Shown: positions 41,213 to 50,414 of the stretch, one piece after another
How positions within the stretch are numbered: position 1 is the first letter of the stretch
Layout: each line of letters begins with the position of its first letter
NCBI RefSeq assembly: GCF_041197575.1
Contig: NZ_JBDKXB010000010.1
Coordinates: 58,181-122,180 of the forward strand
DNA from: Thioalkalicoccus limnaeus
Lineage (GTDB): Bacteria; Pseudomonadota; Gammaproteobacteria; Chromatiales; Chromatiaceae
Reading direction: 5' to 3'
DNA: 64,000 bases
Notes under the pieces: model-generated
Seen by the model: only the letters and a program-made list of their open reading frames with translations
Database searches by the model: none
Told to the model about the DNA's origin: nothing
Made by a program: the position numbers and the translations under genes

Positions 41213-42046
41213 ATGAGACCAAGACACGGGGCGATCTTGTCATGGATTTTCGCGATCCTGTTTCTACTGTGGTTCCCGGCGATTGGTGCGGCTCAATCAC
41301 TGCCGGCGTTCGAGCAGATCATCAGTGCCACCGATGCCGATGAGCTGACGGCCTGGGGACGACGTTACGAACGAGGGGTCGGCGTCGCGCAGGACAGCGA
41401 GAAGGCCGTTCGGCTCTATTGCCGGGCCGCTCGACTGGGGGCTGTCGACGCGAAGTTCTATCTCGGGCAGGTGCTGGCCTTTGGTCGCGGCCTCGAGCGC
41501 GACCCGGCACTGGCTGCGGCCTGGCTTCGGGAGGCAGCCAACCAGGGCGAGCGGCGAGCGCGCAACATGCTGATGCTGCTCGATGGTGACGGCCAGCCGA
41601 CGCGCCGCGCGACCTGCCCGACCGGCGAGGACCGTGCCCGAATCGCTCAGCGCGTCCATCCGGCCCAGGGCGAGATCGCCGAACTGGTGCGCCGCTTGGC
41701 GCCGAATTACCGGTTGGATCCGGAACTGGTCCTCGCGGTCATCGAGACCGAATCGAACTTCAACCCGAAGGCCCTGTCGCCGAAGAACGCGCAAGGGCTG
41801 ATGCAGTTGATCCCGGCGACGGCCGCGCGGTTCGGTGTCCGGGATGTCTGGGACCCCGAGCAGAACATCCGTGGCGGCATGGCCTACCTGAGTTGGCTGC
41901 TCGATCACTTCGACGGCGATGTATCACTTGCGTTGGCCGGTTATAACGCCGGCGAGGGCGCGGTCAGCCGTCATGGCGGTATCCCGCCGTACCGCGAGAC
42001 GCAGGCCTATGTGAGTCGGATCATCGAGCGGATCGACGGGTCCTGA
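41213..42046 (+). CDS. Sel1-repeat lytic transglycosylase (SLT domain)
   Basis: This 277-residue secreted enzyme has a signal peptide (ILSWIFAILFLLWFPAIGAA). Two Sel1-like repeats (about residues 40-115) follow, visible as YERGVGVAQDSEKAVRLYC and LAFGRGLERDPALAAAWL. An SLT goose-lysozyme-like domain (about 150-270) has the catalytic glutamate in VIETESNFNPKALS, plus GLMQLIPATAARFGV and ALAGYNAGEGAV. It cleaves peptidoglycan glycan strands. The Sel1 repeats suggest protein-protein contacts. I chose the ATG at 41213, which gives a signal peptide; upstream starts do not. Confidence 0.9.
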   Translation: MRPRHGAILSWIFAILFLLWFPAIGAAQSLPAFEQIISATDADELTAWGRRYERGVGVAQDSEKAVRLYCRAARLGAVDAKFYLGQVLAFGRGLERDPALAAAWLREAANQGERRARNMLMLLDGDGQPTRRATCPTGEDRARIAQRVHPAQGEIAELVRRLAPNYRLDPELVLAVIETESNFNPKALSPKNAQGLMQLIPATAARFGVRDVWDPEQNIRGGMAYLSWLLDHFDGDVSLALAGYNAGEGAVSRHGGIPPYRETQAYVSRIIERIDGS

Positions 42047-42200
42047 TGGGTTTTCTGGGCGCGCTCGGGGCCTAGTAGCGACGGCGGTGCGAGCGACCTT
42101 GCCGCCGAACTGACGAGGGTCGGTCTACCGCGCGTCGCGACCAGGCCGCGCGAGGGCGCATGCCGATCTCGGCGCTAGGCCTTCGGAGATTGGCACCGAG

Positions 42201-42974
42201 TCAGCGCTCGGGGTCGGCGTAAAACCAGCCCCGTGGCCCGCGGCGGTCGAAAGGCCGCCAGCCACCCTCCGGCTGGGCCAAGCGATCCGCGATCGCGTAG
42301 AGTACGAGCGGGTTCACGGCCAGGCCGAGATGGCTGGATTCGATTTCGATGTTTTCAGTCGTCGGTCCGGGCCGCTCGACGCTGCACCGCCAGGGCACGA
42401 TGCCGTCGCTGCGGCTGTAGATCGAGGTCGTCGGCACCGGCGGTGTCCGCTCGAACGGACCGTGGCGCTCGGTCAAGCCCATTGGCTCGCCGGTCAAACG
42501 CGCGGACATCTGCCAGATCTCGGCCGGTGACGGCTTGCCGGTGAAGGGTGTGCCGAGCGTGATGACCAGGCGCACTGCTGCCGGCGAGGCCTTCGCGATC
42601 TCACGGGCATAGAGCCCGCCGAGGCTCCAACCGACCAAACTGACCCGGCGGCGGTGTTCGCGATGAAGCTCTTGGAGCCGTGCCTGACAGGCCTCGAGCA
42701 GTTGGTCGCTGGGCCCCGGGTTGACGCCGAGGCGCCAGGGTTCGGCGCGATAGCCAAGCCCCTGGAGGTAGGCGCGCAGCGGCTGGGTCGTCAGATCGCC
42801 GCCGAACATCTGTGGAAACACCAGCACCGGGTGGCCATCGCCGCGCGGGGCCAGATCGAGCAGGGGTCTCGCCGCGAGCATGGCGCCGCATTCCCAGCCA
42901 ACGCGACCCTCCAGCGCGAGCCGCACCGGTGCGGTCAGCTTGAACCACCAGTGGTCATCGGGAGTCGCGGGCAT
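42201..42974 (-). CDS. Alpha/beta hydrolase (lipase/esterase-like)
   Basis: A 257-residue alpha/beta hydrolase. The nucleophile elbow GWSLGG has the serine at residue 117. The probable acid is the aspartate in SIYSRSDGIVPW and the probable histidine lies in ESSHLGLAVN. HPVLVFPQMFGGDLTTQPLR and the NPGPSDQL region resemble triacylglycerol-lipase-like or PHA-related hydrolases, but the substrate is not evident. I chose the ATG at 42974, six bases after GAGGA; the one at 42977 sits too close to the ribosome binding site. No signal peptide is visible, so it is cytoplasmic or peripheral. Confidence 0.8.
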   Translation of the reverse strand: MPATPDDHWWFKLTAPVRLALEGRVGWECGAMLAARPLLDLAPRGDGHPVLVFPQMFGGDLTTQPLRAYLQGLGYRAEPWRLGVNPGPSDQLLEACQARLQELHREHRRRVSLVGWSLGGLYAREIAKASPAAVRLVITLGTPFTGKPSPAEIWQMSARLTGEPMGLTERHGPFERTPPVPTTSIYSRSDGIVPWRCSVERPGPTTENIEIESSHLGLAVNPLVLYAIADRLAQPEGGWRPFDRRGPRGWFYADPER

Positions 42975-43236
42975 CATCCTTCCTCGCAGACGAAGCGGTC
43001 GTCCGCCCGCGGCTGCCCGGCGTTTTGGCGCGGTTCGGCGAGCCAGCCGGTGCGGACCGGTTGCGGACAATCGAAGGCTGGCTGGACCGGCATCCCGGCC
43101 AGGCGTGTTAGAGGCGAATGGATTACCTCGATCGGTTCGATCTGCATCGTCGTCTCGCGCTCGTAGCCCCGGCGTGGTCGATCATCCGGACGGATGCCGG
43201 CGGAGGTGTTGGCCGCCCCGAGGCGCCACCAGCTGT

Positions 43237-43437
43237 TCAGCCGCCGCCGACGGCATGGATGATCTCGACACGGTCACCTCGGGCCAAGCGCTGCTGTCCG
43301 AACTGGCTGCGTGGCACCAGGTCTTCGTTGACCTCGATGGCCAGGCGGCGCCCGCCAAGGTCGAGATGCTCGATCAAATCCGCGAGCGACAAGTCCTCGG
43401 CGACCTCGGTCAGTGCGCCATTGATGACGATCTGCAT
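43237..43437 (-). CDS. thiS: Sulfur carrier protein ThiS
   Basis: This is the 66-residue ubiquitin-like sulfur carrier for thiazole synthesis. It starts MQIVINGALTEVAEDLSLAD and ends with the diagnostic double glycine (HAVGGG) that is adenylated and thiocarboxylated. NEDLVPRSQFGQQRLARGDRVEII is typical of ThiS. The thiazole synthase gene thiG, normally directly downstream, is missing; that stretch (about 43098-43236) has no gene. It is divergent from the acyl-CoA ligase. I saw no TPP riboswitch-like structure in its leader. Confidence 0.92.
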   Translation of the reverse strand: MQIVINGALTEVAEDLSLADLIEHLDLGGRRLAIEVNEDLVPRSQFGQQRLARGDRVEIIHAVGGG

Positions 43438-43619
43438 TGGTACCTCGTAAAACGGGGGCCGGTCGGCCGCATTCTATCCGATTCCCGGCGGAGTGCGGCG
43501 GTGGTCCTTTCGTATCTTTCGGCCGCGGTTCCTCGATTGGATCGGCAAGCCATTGTATGATCGCGGCGCCTTGTGCCTACCGGTGCAGCTGACCCCACCG
43601 ACAACTGGAGGAACGAGTC

Positions 43620-45440
43620 GTGAGTCTTTGGTCGGAGGATCTCATCGCGGTCGAACAGGCCGTCACGCTGGATGGTCTGTTCCTCCAGCGCGTGCACCGT
43701 TCTCCGGAGCGCGTCGCCTATCGCCACTATGACCGGGGTGCGGCCGAATGGCGCGCCCTGACCTGGCACGAGATGGCGCGGCAGGTGGCCCGCTGGCGCG
43801 ACGCGTTGGCCGGGGAGTCGGTGGCGGCCGGGGATCGGGTCGCGTTGGTGCTGCGCAACTGCCCCGAATGGGTCATCTTCGATCAGGCGGCGCTGGCTTT
43901 GGGCCTGGTCACGGTGCCGCTCTACACCGACGATCGCCCGGAGAGCGCCTGCTATATCCTCCAGGACGCGGCAGTCAAGATCCTGATGGTTCAGGATGTC
44001 ATTCGCTGGAAGCGTCTCGCTGCCGCGCTCGGGGAGCGTCCCTATCCGGCTCGTGTCGTCTTGTTGGAATCGAGTGACGAGGCCTATGAGGTCGCGCGTC
44101 GCGATCCGCGGGTCGTGGTCGCCGATGCTTGGCTGCCGGCGGTCGGTATGGGTCTCGAGCCGCGCGCGGGGCGGCCGGATGAGCTCGCGACCATCGTCTA
44201 TACCTCCGGCACCACGGGTCGGCCGAAGGGCGTGATGCTCAGCCATCGCAATATCCTGAGCAATACCCACGCGAGCCTGACCGTCATCGACTGTTATCAG
44301 CAGGATGTCTTCCTGTCCTTCCTGCCGCTGTCCCACATGCTCGAGCGCACCGGCGGCTACTATCTGCCGATGATGGCTGGTGCCTGCGTCGCTTACGCGC
44401 GCTCCATCGCCCAACTGGCGGAGGATCTGCAAACGATCCGGCCGACCGCGCTGATCGCGGTGCCGCGCATCTTCGAGCGGATATACCAACGTGTGCAAGA
44501 ACAGGTCGCCACGCGCGGCCGATTGGCCCGGTCGCTCTTCGGGTTGGCGGTGGCGGTCGGTTGGATCGCGTTCGAGCACGGGCAGCGGCGCCGCGGCTGG
44601 CATCCGGCGTTGCTGTTGTGGCCGTTCCTACGCCGCAAGGTTGCGGTCGCCGTGCTGGCCAAGCTGGGTGGGCAGCTGCGGCTCGCGGTCAGTGGCGGAG
44701 CGCCGTTGCCGAAGGATGTCGCGCGCCTGTTCATCAGTCTCGGGCTGCCGTTGATCCAGGGCTACGGGCTCACCGAGACCAGCCCCGTCGTCAGTGTCAA
44801 CCCGTTGCATGACAATCGCCCTGACGGTGTCGGTGTGCCGGTGCGCGGCGTTCAGGTCCGCGTCGGCGACGACGACGAGCTCCTGGTCAAGGGGCCGAAT
44901 GTCATGCTCGGTTACTGGAACAACCATGCCGCGAGCGCGAACATGTTCGATCGGGACGGCTGGCTGCGCACCGGCGATCAAGCGCGAATCGACAGCGGTC
45001 ACATCTATATCACGGGCCGTATCAAGGACATCCTGGTCCTGTCGAACGGCGAAAAGGTGCCGCCGGCCGACATGGAGATGGCCATCGCGATGGATCCGCT
45101 GATCGAACAGGCCATCGTGATCGGCGAGGGGCGTTCCTTCCTCAGCGCCTTGTTGGTGCTCAATGCCGATCTCTGGGCCGGACTCGCGCGCGAATACGCT
45201 CTCAATCCGGCGGCGACCGAGAGCCTCGAGGATCCCGCGCTGATCCGCGATATGCTAAAGCGGTTGCGCGATGCGCTGCGGGATTTCCCCGGTTACGCGA
45301 AGATCCGTCGTGTCGTCTTGTCGCTCGAGCCTTGGTCGGTCGAGAACGGGATGCTGACGCCGACGATGAAGGTCAAGCGCAACGAGGTGCTCAGGTACCA
45401 CGCCGAACAGATCGAGCGGCTTTACCGGATGGAAGCCTGA
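43620..45440 (+). CDS. Long-chain acyl-CoA synthetase (AMP-forming)
   Basis: A 606-residue adenylate-forming enzyme. The AMP-binding signature is YTSGTTGRPKGVMLSHRN near residue 194. YGLTETSPVV and WLRTGDQARIDSGHIYITGR are present, as is the C-terminal lysine region NEVLRYHAEQIERL. It activates fatty acids to acyl-CoA via acyl-AMP. The sequence is closer to the long-chain FACS/bubblegum group than to E. coli FadD, since it contains the extended SVNPLHDNRPDGVGVPV segment. It starts with GTG at 43620, with GGAGG eight bases upstream. Confidence 0.9.
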   Translation: MSLWSEDLIAVEQAVTLDGLFLQRVHRSPERVAYRHYDRGAAEWRALTWHEMARQVARWRDALAGESVAAGDRVALVLRNCPEWVIFDQAALALGLVTVPLYTDDRPESACYILQDAAVKILMVQDVIRWKRLAAALGERPYPARVVLLESSDEAYEVARRDPRVVVADAWLPAVGMGLEPRAGRPDELATIVYTSGTTGRPKGVMLSHRNILSNTHASLTVIDCYQQDVFLSFLPLSHMLERTGGYYLPMMAGACVAYARSIAQLAEDLQTIRPTALIAVPRIFERIYQRVQEQVATRGRLARSLFGLAVAVGWIAFEHGQRRRGWHPALLLWPFLRRKVAVAVLAKLGGQLRLAVSGGAPLPKDVARLFISLGLPLIQGYGLTETSPVVSVNPLHDNRPDGVGVPVRGVQVRVGDDDELLVKGPNVMLGYWNNHAASANMFDRDGWLRTGDQARIDSGHIYITGRIKDILVLSNGEKVPPADMEMAIAMDPLIEQAIVIGEGRSFLSALLVLNADLWAGLAREYALNPAATESLEDPALIRDMLKRLRDALRDFPGYAKIRRVVLSLEPWSVENGMLTPTMKVKRNEVLRYHAEQIERLYRMEA

Positions 45441-45482
45441 CGCCGGTCCAGTGCGTGGATCCGCGCGGGCGACGACCGACCC

Positions 45483-45512
45483 TTGCACCAGTCGGGTCGG
45501 AGCCACTAAACT
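45483..45512 (+). promoter_or_regulatory. Candidate promoter of tRNA-Gly
   Basis: TTGCAC (45483-45488), 18 bases and TAAACT (45507-45512) lie 11 bases upstream of the mature tRNA 5' end. The matches are modest (3/6 and 4/6), but the position is right for a tRNA promoter with a very short leader. The -35 lies in the loop of an inverted repeat, CCGACCC (45476-45482) and GGGTCGG (45494-45500). Confidence 0.4.
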
Positions 45513-45522
45513 AGCGAGCAGC

Positions 45523-45596
45523 GCGGGTGTAGTTCAATGGTAGAACCTCAGCTTCCCAAGCTGATGGCGTGGGTTCGATTCCCATCACCCGCTCCA
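45523..45596 (+). tRNA. tRNA-Gly (anticodon CCC)
   Basis: The acceptor stem GCGGGTG pairs with CACCCGC, followed by discriminator T and an encoded CCA. The D-loop contains TTCAATGGTAGAA. The anticodon stem TCAGC/GCTGA encloses loop TTCCCAA, so the anticodon is CCC at positions 34-36. The T-arm is GTGGGTTCGATTCCCAT. The gene is 74 bases long and includes CCA. It decodes GGG glycine codons. Confidence 0.96.
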
Positions 45597-45746
45597 ATGC
45601 GCTCCACGGCCTCCGCCGATCCCGTCCGCGTCCTGTTCGAGACTGCGCCCTACTTCTCGTTGCCGTCGTTCGATCGGCGGATGTCCCGCTCCTGTCGCTG
45701 ACCTGGCCCGCGTCGGGTCGGTGCGCATTGTCCCGGTATCCCTGAC

Positions 45747-47561
45747 ATGACGAAGACCGCCAAAAGATCGCTGATCCTGTCGATCCCGTTCGTCTTGCTG
45801 ATCCTTTCCGCCGGCTGGCTCTGGTCACCGTTCGGTCGCGATCAGTTGAGCGCGCTCGTGGGCGACTGGGTCATGACCGAGACCGGCCGCGAGCTGACCA
45901 TCGGCGGCGGGGTCTCGGTGCGGGTCTGGCCCGGCATCGGGGTCGCGGTGCGCGAGGCGGTGCTGGGCAATCCACCCGGCTTCGGTGATGGCCCCTTCGC
46001 CGAGATGGACCTGGTCGATCTGCGCATCCGGGCTCGATCCCTGCTGCGCGGGCAGATCGAGGTGATCGCCGTGCGAATCGATGGCGTGCGTGTCTATCTG
46101 GAGCGCGACGAGGCCGGCTACGGCAATTGGGATGACCTTCTGGAATTGGGCTGGGGCGGATCATCGCACGCCCCGGGTGTTGGGGTCGCTCGGCCCCATA
46201 CCGGGTGGCTGGGGTTCGCCGGGATCCCACCCGTGCGGGCCGGGGCTGGTGACGACCCTTATCTTGCGGTCTACGAGGGGCTGATCGACTGGCGTGATCG
46301 CGCCTCGGGCGGAGCCGGGCAGGTCACCGAGGTTTCGTTGACGCTCGCCGCTCCGCCGGCGCCCGGGGCGCGTGTCGGTTGGCGCCTGCAGCAGGCGCTG
46401 ATCGAATCGCCGCCGACCCCGTGGCGGCGCCTCACGGGGCAGGGAACCCTGACCTTCGATGCCTTCGGAAGTTGGACAGGTCCGGATCCCTGGCATCTGC
46501 GGCTCGACCCGCCGACGACGGCCGAGGGTGTGGCGCTGGAACTGGACGCGACTGTGACGGCCCAACGGGCGCTTGGCCTCTATCGGTTCGACGACCTGGT
46601 CGGCACCGTTCGGGATCTGTCGGATCCGGCCGGCGCGATGCCGCTGATCGGGCGGCTCGACGGGCACATCGAGATCGAATGGCCACCGATGATGCCGGCG
46701 ACGCCGTTACCCGCGGCGGATCCGGCGATCTCCGGCCGTTTCACGGTTGCGGATTGGCGGCTGGCTGGATTGCGGTTGGCCCCCGCCGAGCTGGAATTGA
46801 CCGGCCGCGATGGGGTCTTGCAGCTGGTGCCGCGCCTCGATCACTTCTATGGCGGGCGTTTGGCGGGTCGGTTGGCGATCGATGTCCGCGACGGGCCGCC
46901 GAAGCTCGCGCTGCGTGTCGATGGGAACGGGCTCCAAATCGGTCCCCTGATCGCTGATCTGGCCGGCACCGGCTGGCTCGCGGGCACCGGGGACTTGAGC
47001 GCCGACCTGACCGCGGCCGGCGACACGGCGGCGCTGATCCGCTCGACGCTCAACGGCGAGGTCGCATTCGCCGTGCGCGACGGGGCCTTGCAGGGCATCG
47101 ATGTGATCGGCTTGATCGCCGATGCCCGGGCGCGGTTCGAGGGTCGCGCCGTGCCGGTGCCCGACGAGCCACGGACGCTGTTTCGAGAGCTCACGGCGAG
47201 CGGTCGGATCCAGGATGGCCTGCTGACGAATCAGGATCTCGTCGCGCATGCCGATCACCTCGACGTCACCGGTCGCGGTCGACTCGATCTGGTGGCCGAG
47301 CGGATCGATTACCGGCTCGAGGCGGTCCTCGTCGATCCGCCGGCCGGGTCGCGGCTCACCGAGTTGGCCGGGATCCCCGTGCCGATTCGTGTGCGCGGAT
47401 CCGTGATGGACCCGGCCTGGTCGGTCGATTTGGCCCCGGTCGTGCGGGAGATCGCCCGCCGGCGGCTCGACGAGCGCGGCGGCGATCTGCTAAAGGACCT
47501 CGAGGGGCGTCTGCGTCTCGACGGCCTCGAGCGTGGGCTGCGCGACCTGATCGGGCGCTGA
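45747..47561 (+). CDS. AsmA family protein
   Basis: A 604-residue AsmA-like protein with an N-terminal membrane anchor (SLILSIPFVLLILSAGWLW). A long periplasmic beta-rich region follows, with the AsmA pattern VGDWVMTETGRELTIGGGVSV, ALRVDGNGLQIGPLIADLAG and a C-terminal GRLRLDGLERGLRDLIG. AsmA-like proteins are implicated in moving lipids between inner and outer membrane in Gram-negative bacteria, but this member is not specifically characterised. It is followed after five bases by mutY. Confidence 0.85.
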   Translation: MTKTAKRSLILSIPFVLLILSAGWLWSPFGRDQLSALVGDWVMTETGRELTIGGGVSVRVWPGIGVAVREAVLGNPPGFGDGPFAEMDLVDLRIRARSLLRGQIEVIAVRIDGVRVYLERDEAGYGNWDDLLELGWGGSSHAPGVGVARPHTGWLGFAGIPPVRAGAGDDPYLAVYEGLIDWRDRASGGAGQVTEVSLTLAAPPAPGARVGWRLQQALIESPPTPWRRLTGQGTLTFDAFGSWTGPDPWHLRLDPPTTAEGVALELDATVTAQRALGLYRFDDLVGTVRDLSDPAGAMPLIGRLDGHIEIEWPPMMPATPLPAADPAISGRFTVADWRLAGLRLAPAELELTGRDGVLQLVPRLDHFYGGRLAGRLAIDVRDGPPKLALRVDGNGLQIGPLIADLAGTGWLAGTGDLSADLTAAGDTAALIRSTLNGEVAFAVRDGALQGIDVIGLIADARARFEGRAVPVPDEPRTLFRELTASGRIQDGLLTNQDLVAHADHLDVTGRGRLDLVAERIDYRLEAVLVDPPAGSRLTELAGIPVPIRVRGSVMDPAWSVDLAPVVREIARRRLDERGGDLLKDLEGRLRLDGLERGLRDLIGR

Positions 47562-47566
47562 CCCGG

Positions 47567-48708
<1,142 letters not shown>

Positions 48709-48712
<4 letters not shown>

Positions 48713-48981
48713 GCCGAACGGTTCAATGCGTCAAGCTCGGGCACGAGGCCGAGGGTCTCGACCGGCCGCCGTACCCGGGGGATCTTGGTCGGCGCATCTT
48801 CGATCAGGTCTCCAAGCAAGCCTGGTCCGAATGGCTCAGGCATCAGACGATGCTGATCAACGAGAACCGCTTGACCCCGATGGATCCGAAGGCGCGCCGT
48901 TTCCTCGAAGAGCAGATGCACAACTTCTTCTTCGGCCCCGGATCGGATCTACCGCCGGATTACAGGCCGCCACAGGCTTGA
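48709..48981 (+). CDS. yggX: Probable Fe(2+)-trafficking protein YggX
   Basis: This 90-residue protein has the YggX pattern RTVQCVKLGHEAEGLDRPPY and HQTMLINENRLTPMDPKARR. It is associated with protection of Fe-S clusters against oxidation. It overlaps the mutY end by four bases (ATGA), and the mutY-yggX order is conserved in gammaproteobacteria. The stop codon (48979-48981) falls inside the -35 of the tRNA-Phe promoter. Confidence 0.96.
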
Positions 48982-49006
48982 CGCTGAGCGGAAAAACCGC
49001 TCTAAT
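48978..49006 (+). promoter_or_regulatory. Strong sigma-70 promoter of tRNA-Phe
   Basis: TTGACG (48978-48983) and TCTAAT (49001-49006) are separated by exactly 17 bases, each matching five of six positions. The spacer forms a hairpin: GAGCGG (48986-48991), AAAAA and CCGCTC (48997-49002). The -35 overlaps the yggX stop. The start is near 49013, about 38 bases before the tRNA. Confidence 0.7.
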
Positions 49007-49050
49007 TATGCGCTTCGCGGCGCATACGAAGCAGCGTCGGCGAAGCCGAG

Positions 49051-49126
<76 letters not shown>

Positions 49127-49316
49127 ATAAACGCTGCCGTTTCTTCCAATAACGGCGAGCAGGCCGCTTCTTGGCCCCCTTCTCGATCCTTTCGGCGGGA
49201 GACCTCCTGCCTCCCCGAGTTCGATTCGACTCCCGCTGCTCGGCGGAGCCCGCGGCGCACGGGCTATCCGGCGGGCGGCCTTCCCCTTTTCGTATCCTTC
49301 TCCGAGGTGCCTTGTC

Positions 49317-49820
49317 GTGGAGCGTCTAATCGAGAGGCTGCTGTTCGCCAGCCGCTGGATCCTGGCCCCGATCTATCTTGGCTTGTCGCTGGTGCTGGTC
49401 GCACTGGGCATCAAGTTCTTTCAGGAGGCCTATCATGTCCTGGGCCATATCTGGGTCATGAAGGAAACGGATGTCGTGCTGATGGTGCTCGCGATGATCG
49501 ATCTGGTCCTGGTCGCCAGTCTGGTCATCATGGTGATGTTCTCGGGCTACGAGAACTTCGTCTCGCGGATCGACGTCGAGGGCAAAGACAAGGAGATCGG
49601 CTGGATGGGCAAGCTCGACGCCGGAAGCCTGAAGCTCAAGGTTGCGGCCTCGATCGTCGCCATCTCGTCGATTCATCTGCTCAAGGTCTTCATGAACGCG
49701 GCCGAGATCCCGAACGACAAGATCCTATGGTACGTGGTCCTGCACTTGACCTTCGTCATCTCGGCCCTGTTGATGGGGGTTCTCGACCGGATCACGTCCG
49801 CTTCGCACAAGGAGCATTGA
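49317..49820 (+). CDS. yqhA: UPF0114 membrane protein YqhA
   Basis: A 167-residue inner-membrane protein with three or four hydrophobic helices. The family blocks are ASRWILAPIYLGLSLVLVAL, GKLDAGSLKLKVAASIVAIS and HLLKVFMNA. It matches the UPF0114/YqhA family, whose function is unknown. It starts with GTG at 49317. It stands alone, with tRNA-Phe upstream and a REP-type element downstream. Confidence 0.93.
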   Translation: MERLIERLLFASRWILAPIYLGLSLVLVALGIKFFQEAYHVLGHIWVMKETDVVLMVLAMIDLVLVASLVIMVMFSGYENFVSRIDVEGKDKEIGWMGKLDAGSLKLKVAASIVAISSIHLLKVFMNAAEIPNDKILWYVVLHLTFVISALLMGVLDRITSASHKEH

Positions 49821-49958
49821 CGCGCCAGCGGATGGCTGGAACCAGGACCGATTCGGTCGTGGTTCTCCCCCTCTGGCCGACGAGGCACGATCAGGTCACG
49901 CGGCCGCCGTCACCCGTCACCGGGCGATCCGTGACTGCCCCTCTCGGATGTGGTCGGC

Positions 49959-50035
49959 TGTAGGTGCGGCTTCAGCCGCACGCGCAGCAATTGCGTGGCA
50001 TCCGGTGCGCCTATGCGGCTGAAGCCGCACCTACA
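49959..50035. repeat. REP doublet / REPIN-like inverted repeat
   Basis: Two perfect 22-base arms in inverted orientation lie at 49959-49980 (beginning TGTAGGTGCGG) and 50014-50035. They are separated by 33 bases. Each arm is itself a hairpin, TGCGGCT-TC-AGCCGCA. Two inverted REP units with a short spacer define a REPIN, the kind moved by RAYT (TnpA-REP) transposases. No such transposase is in the window. It sits between yqhA and the convergent DUF2892 gene. Confidence 0.75.
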
Positions 50036-50115
50036 TGCACCTTCGTCTGGTCTCGCGGGGGGCGGCCGAACGAAAGGGTGCGGATGCGCTGGTTGCTGCG
50101 CATCCGCCACTTTCG

Positions 50116-50310
50116 TCACTTGCCCTTGTTGGTGTTCATCTTCAGCGGCAGGTAGGCCGGGCACCAGGCCATTGCCGAGGTGGCGAGCAGGACGACGCCG
50201 ATGATGCCGAGGATCCAGCTCGAGGCGTAAAAGGCCCAGGCGATGAAGCCGATGCCGACGACCAGGCGGATGGTGCGGTCGGTGCTGCCCATGTTTTTCG
50301 TGAAGTCCAT
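50116..50310 (-). CDS. DUF2892 (YgaP-like) membrane protein
   Basis: A 64-residue inner-membrane protein, MDFTKNMGSTDRTIRLVVGI onward. It has two hydrophobic helices (GFIAWAFYASSWILGIIGV) and the family ending AMAWCPAYLPLKMNTNKGK. The conserved CPAY cysteine follows the second helix. GGAGAG precedes the ATG. It lies downstream of a Crp/Fnr regulator on the same strand, a common DUF2892 context, so it may be a regulatory target. Confidence 0.9.
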   Translation of the reverse strand: MDFTKNMGSTDRTIRLVVGIGFIAWAFYASSWILGIIGVVLLATSAMAWCPAYLPLKMNTNKGK

Positions 50311-50401
50311 AGTGGTCTCTCCGGTTGGTTTCAGGCCGGCACTCAGCGCCGGTCGTTACATGATGACCCGGTCAGTCTAGCCCTCCGGCCGTCCGTCGTC
50401 T

Positions 50402-50414
50402 GTGACTTTATCAC
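50402..50414. promoter_or_regulatory. Short Crp/Fnr-like palindrome upstream of DUF2892
   Basis: GTGA-N5-TCAC (50402-50414), preceded by T, resembles half of the TGTGA...TCACA Crp consensus, but with a 5-base rather than 6-base centre. It sits about 92 bases upstream of the DUF2892 start and overlaps the stop of the Crp/Fnr gene. It may be a target of that regulator, but this is weak. Confidence 0.25.

Noticed and set aside
43438..43619. TPP riboswitch ahead of thiS
   Set aside because: The leader lacks the conserved THI-box bases and no matching stem arrangement is visible.
45597..45746. Second tRNA or small RNA after tRNA-Gly
   Set aside because: No cloverleaf or stable conserved RNA pattern could be seen in the gap before the AsmA gene.
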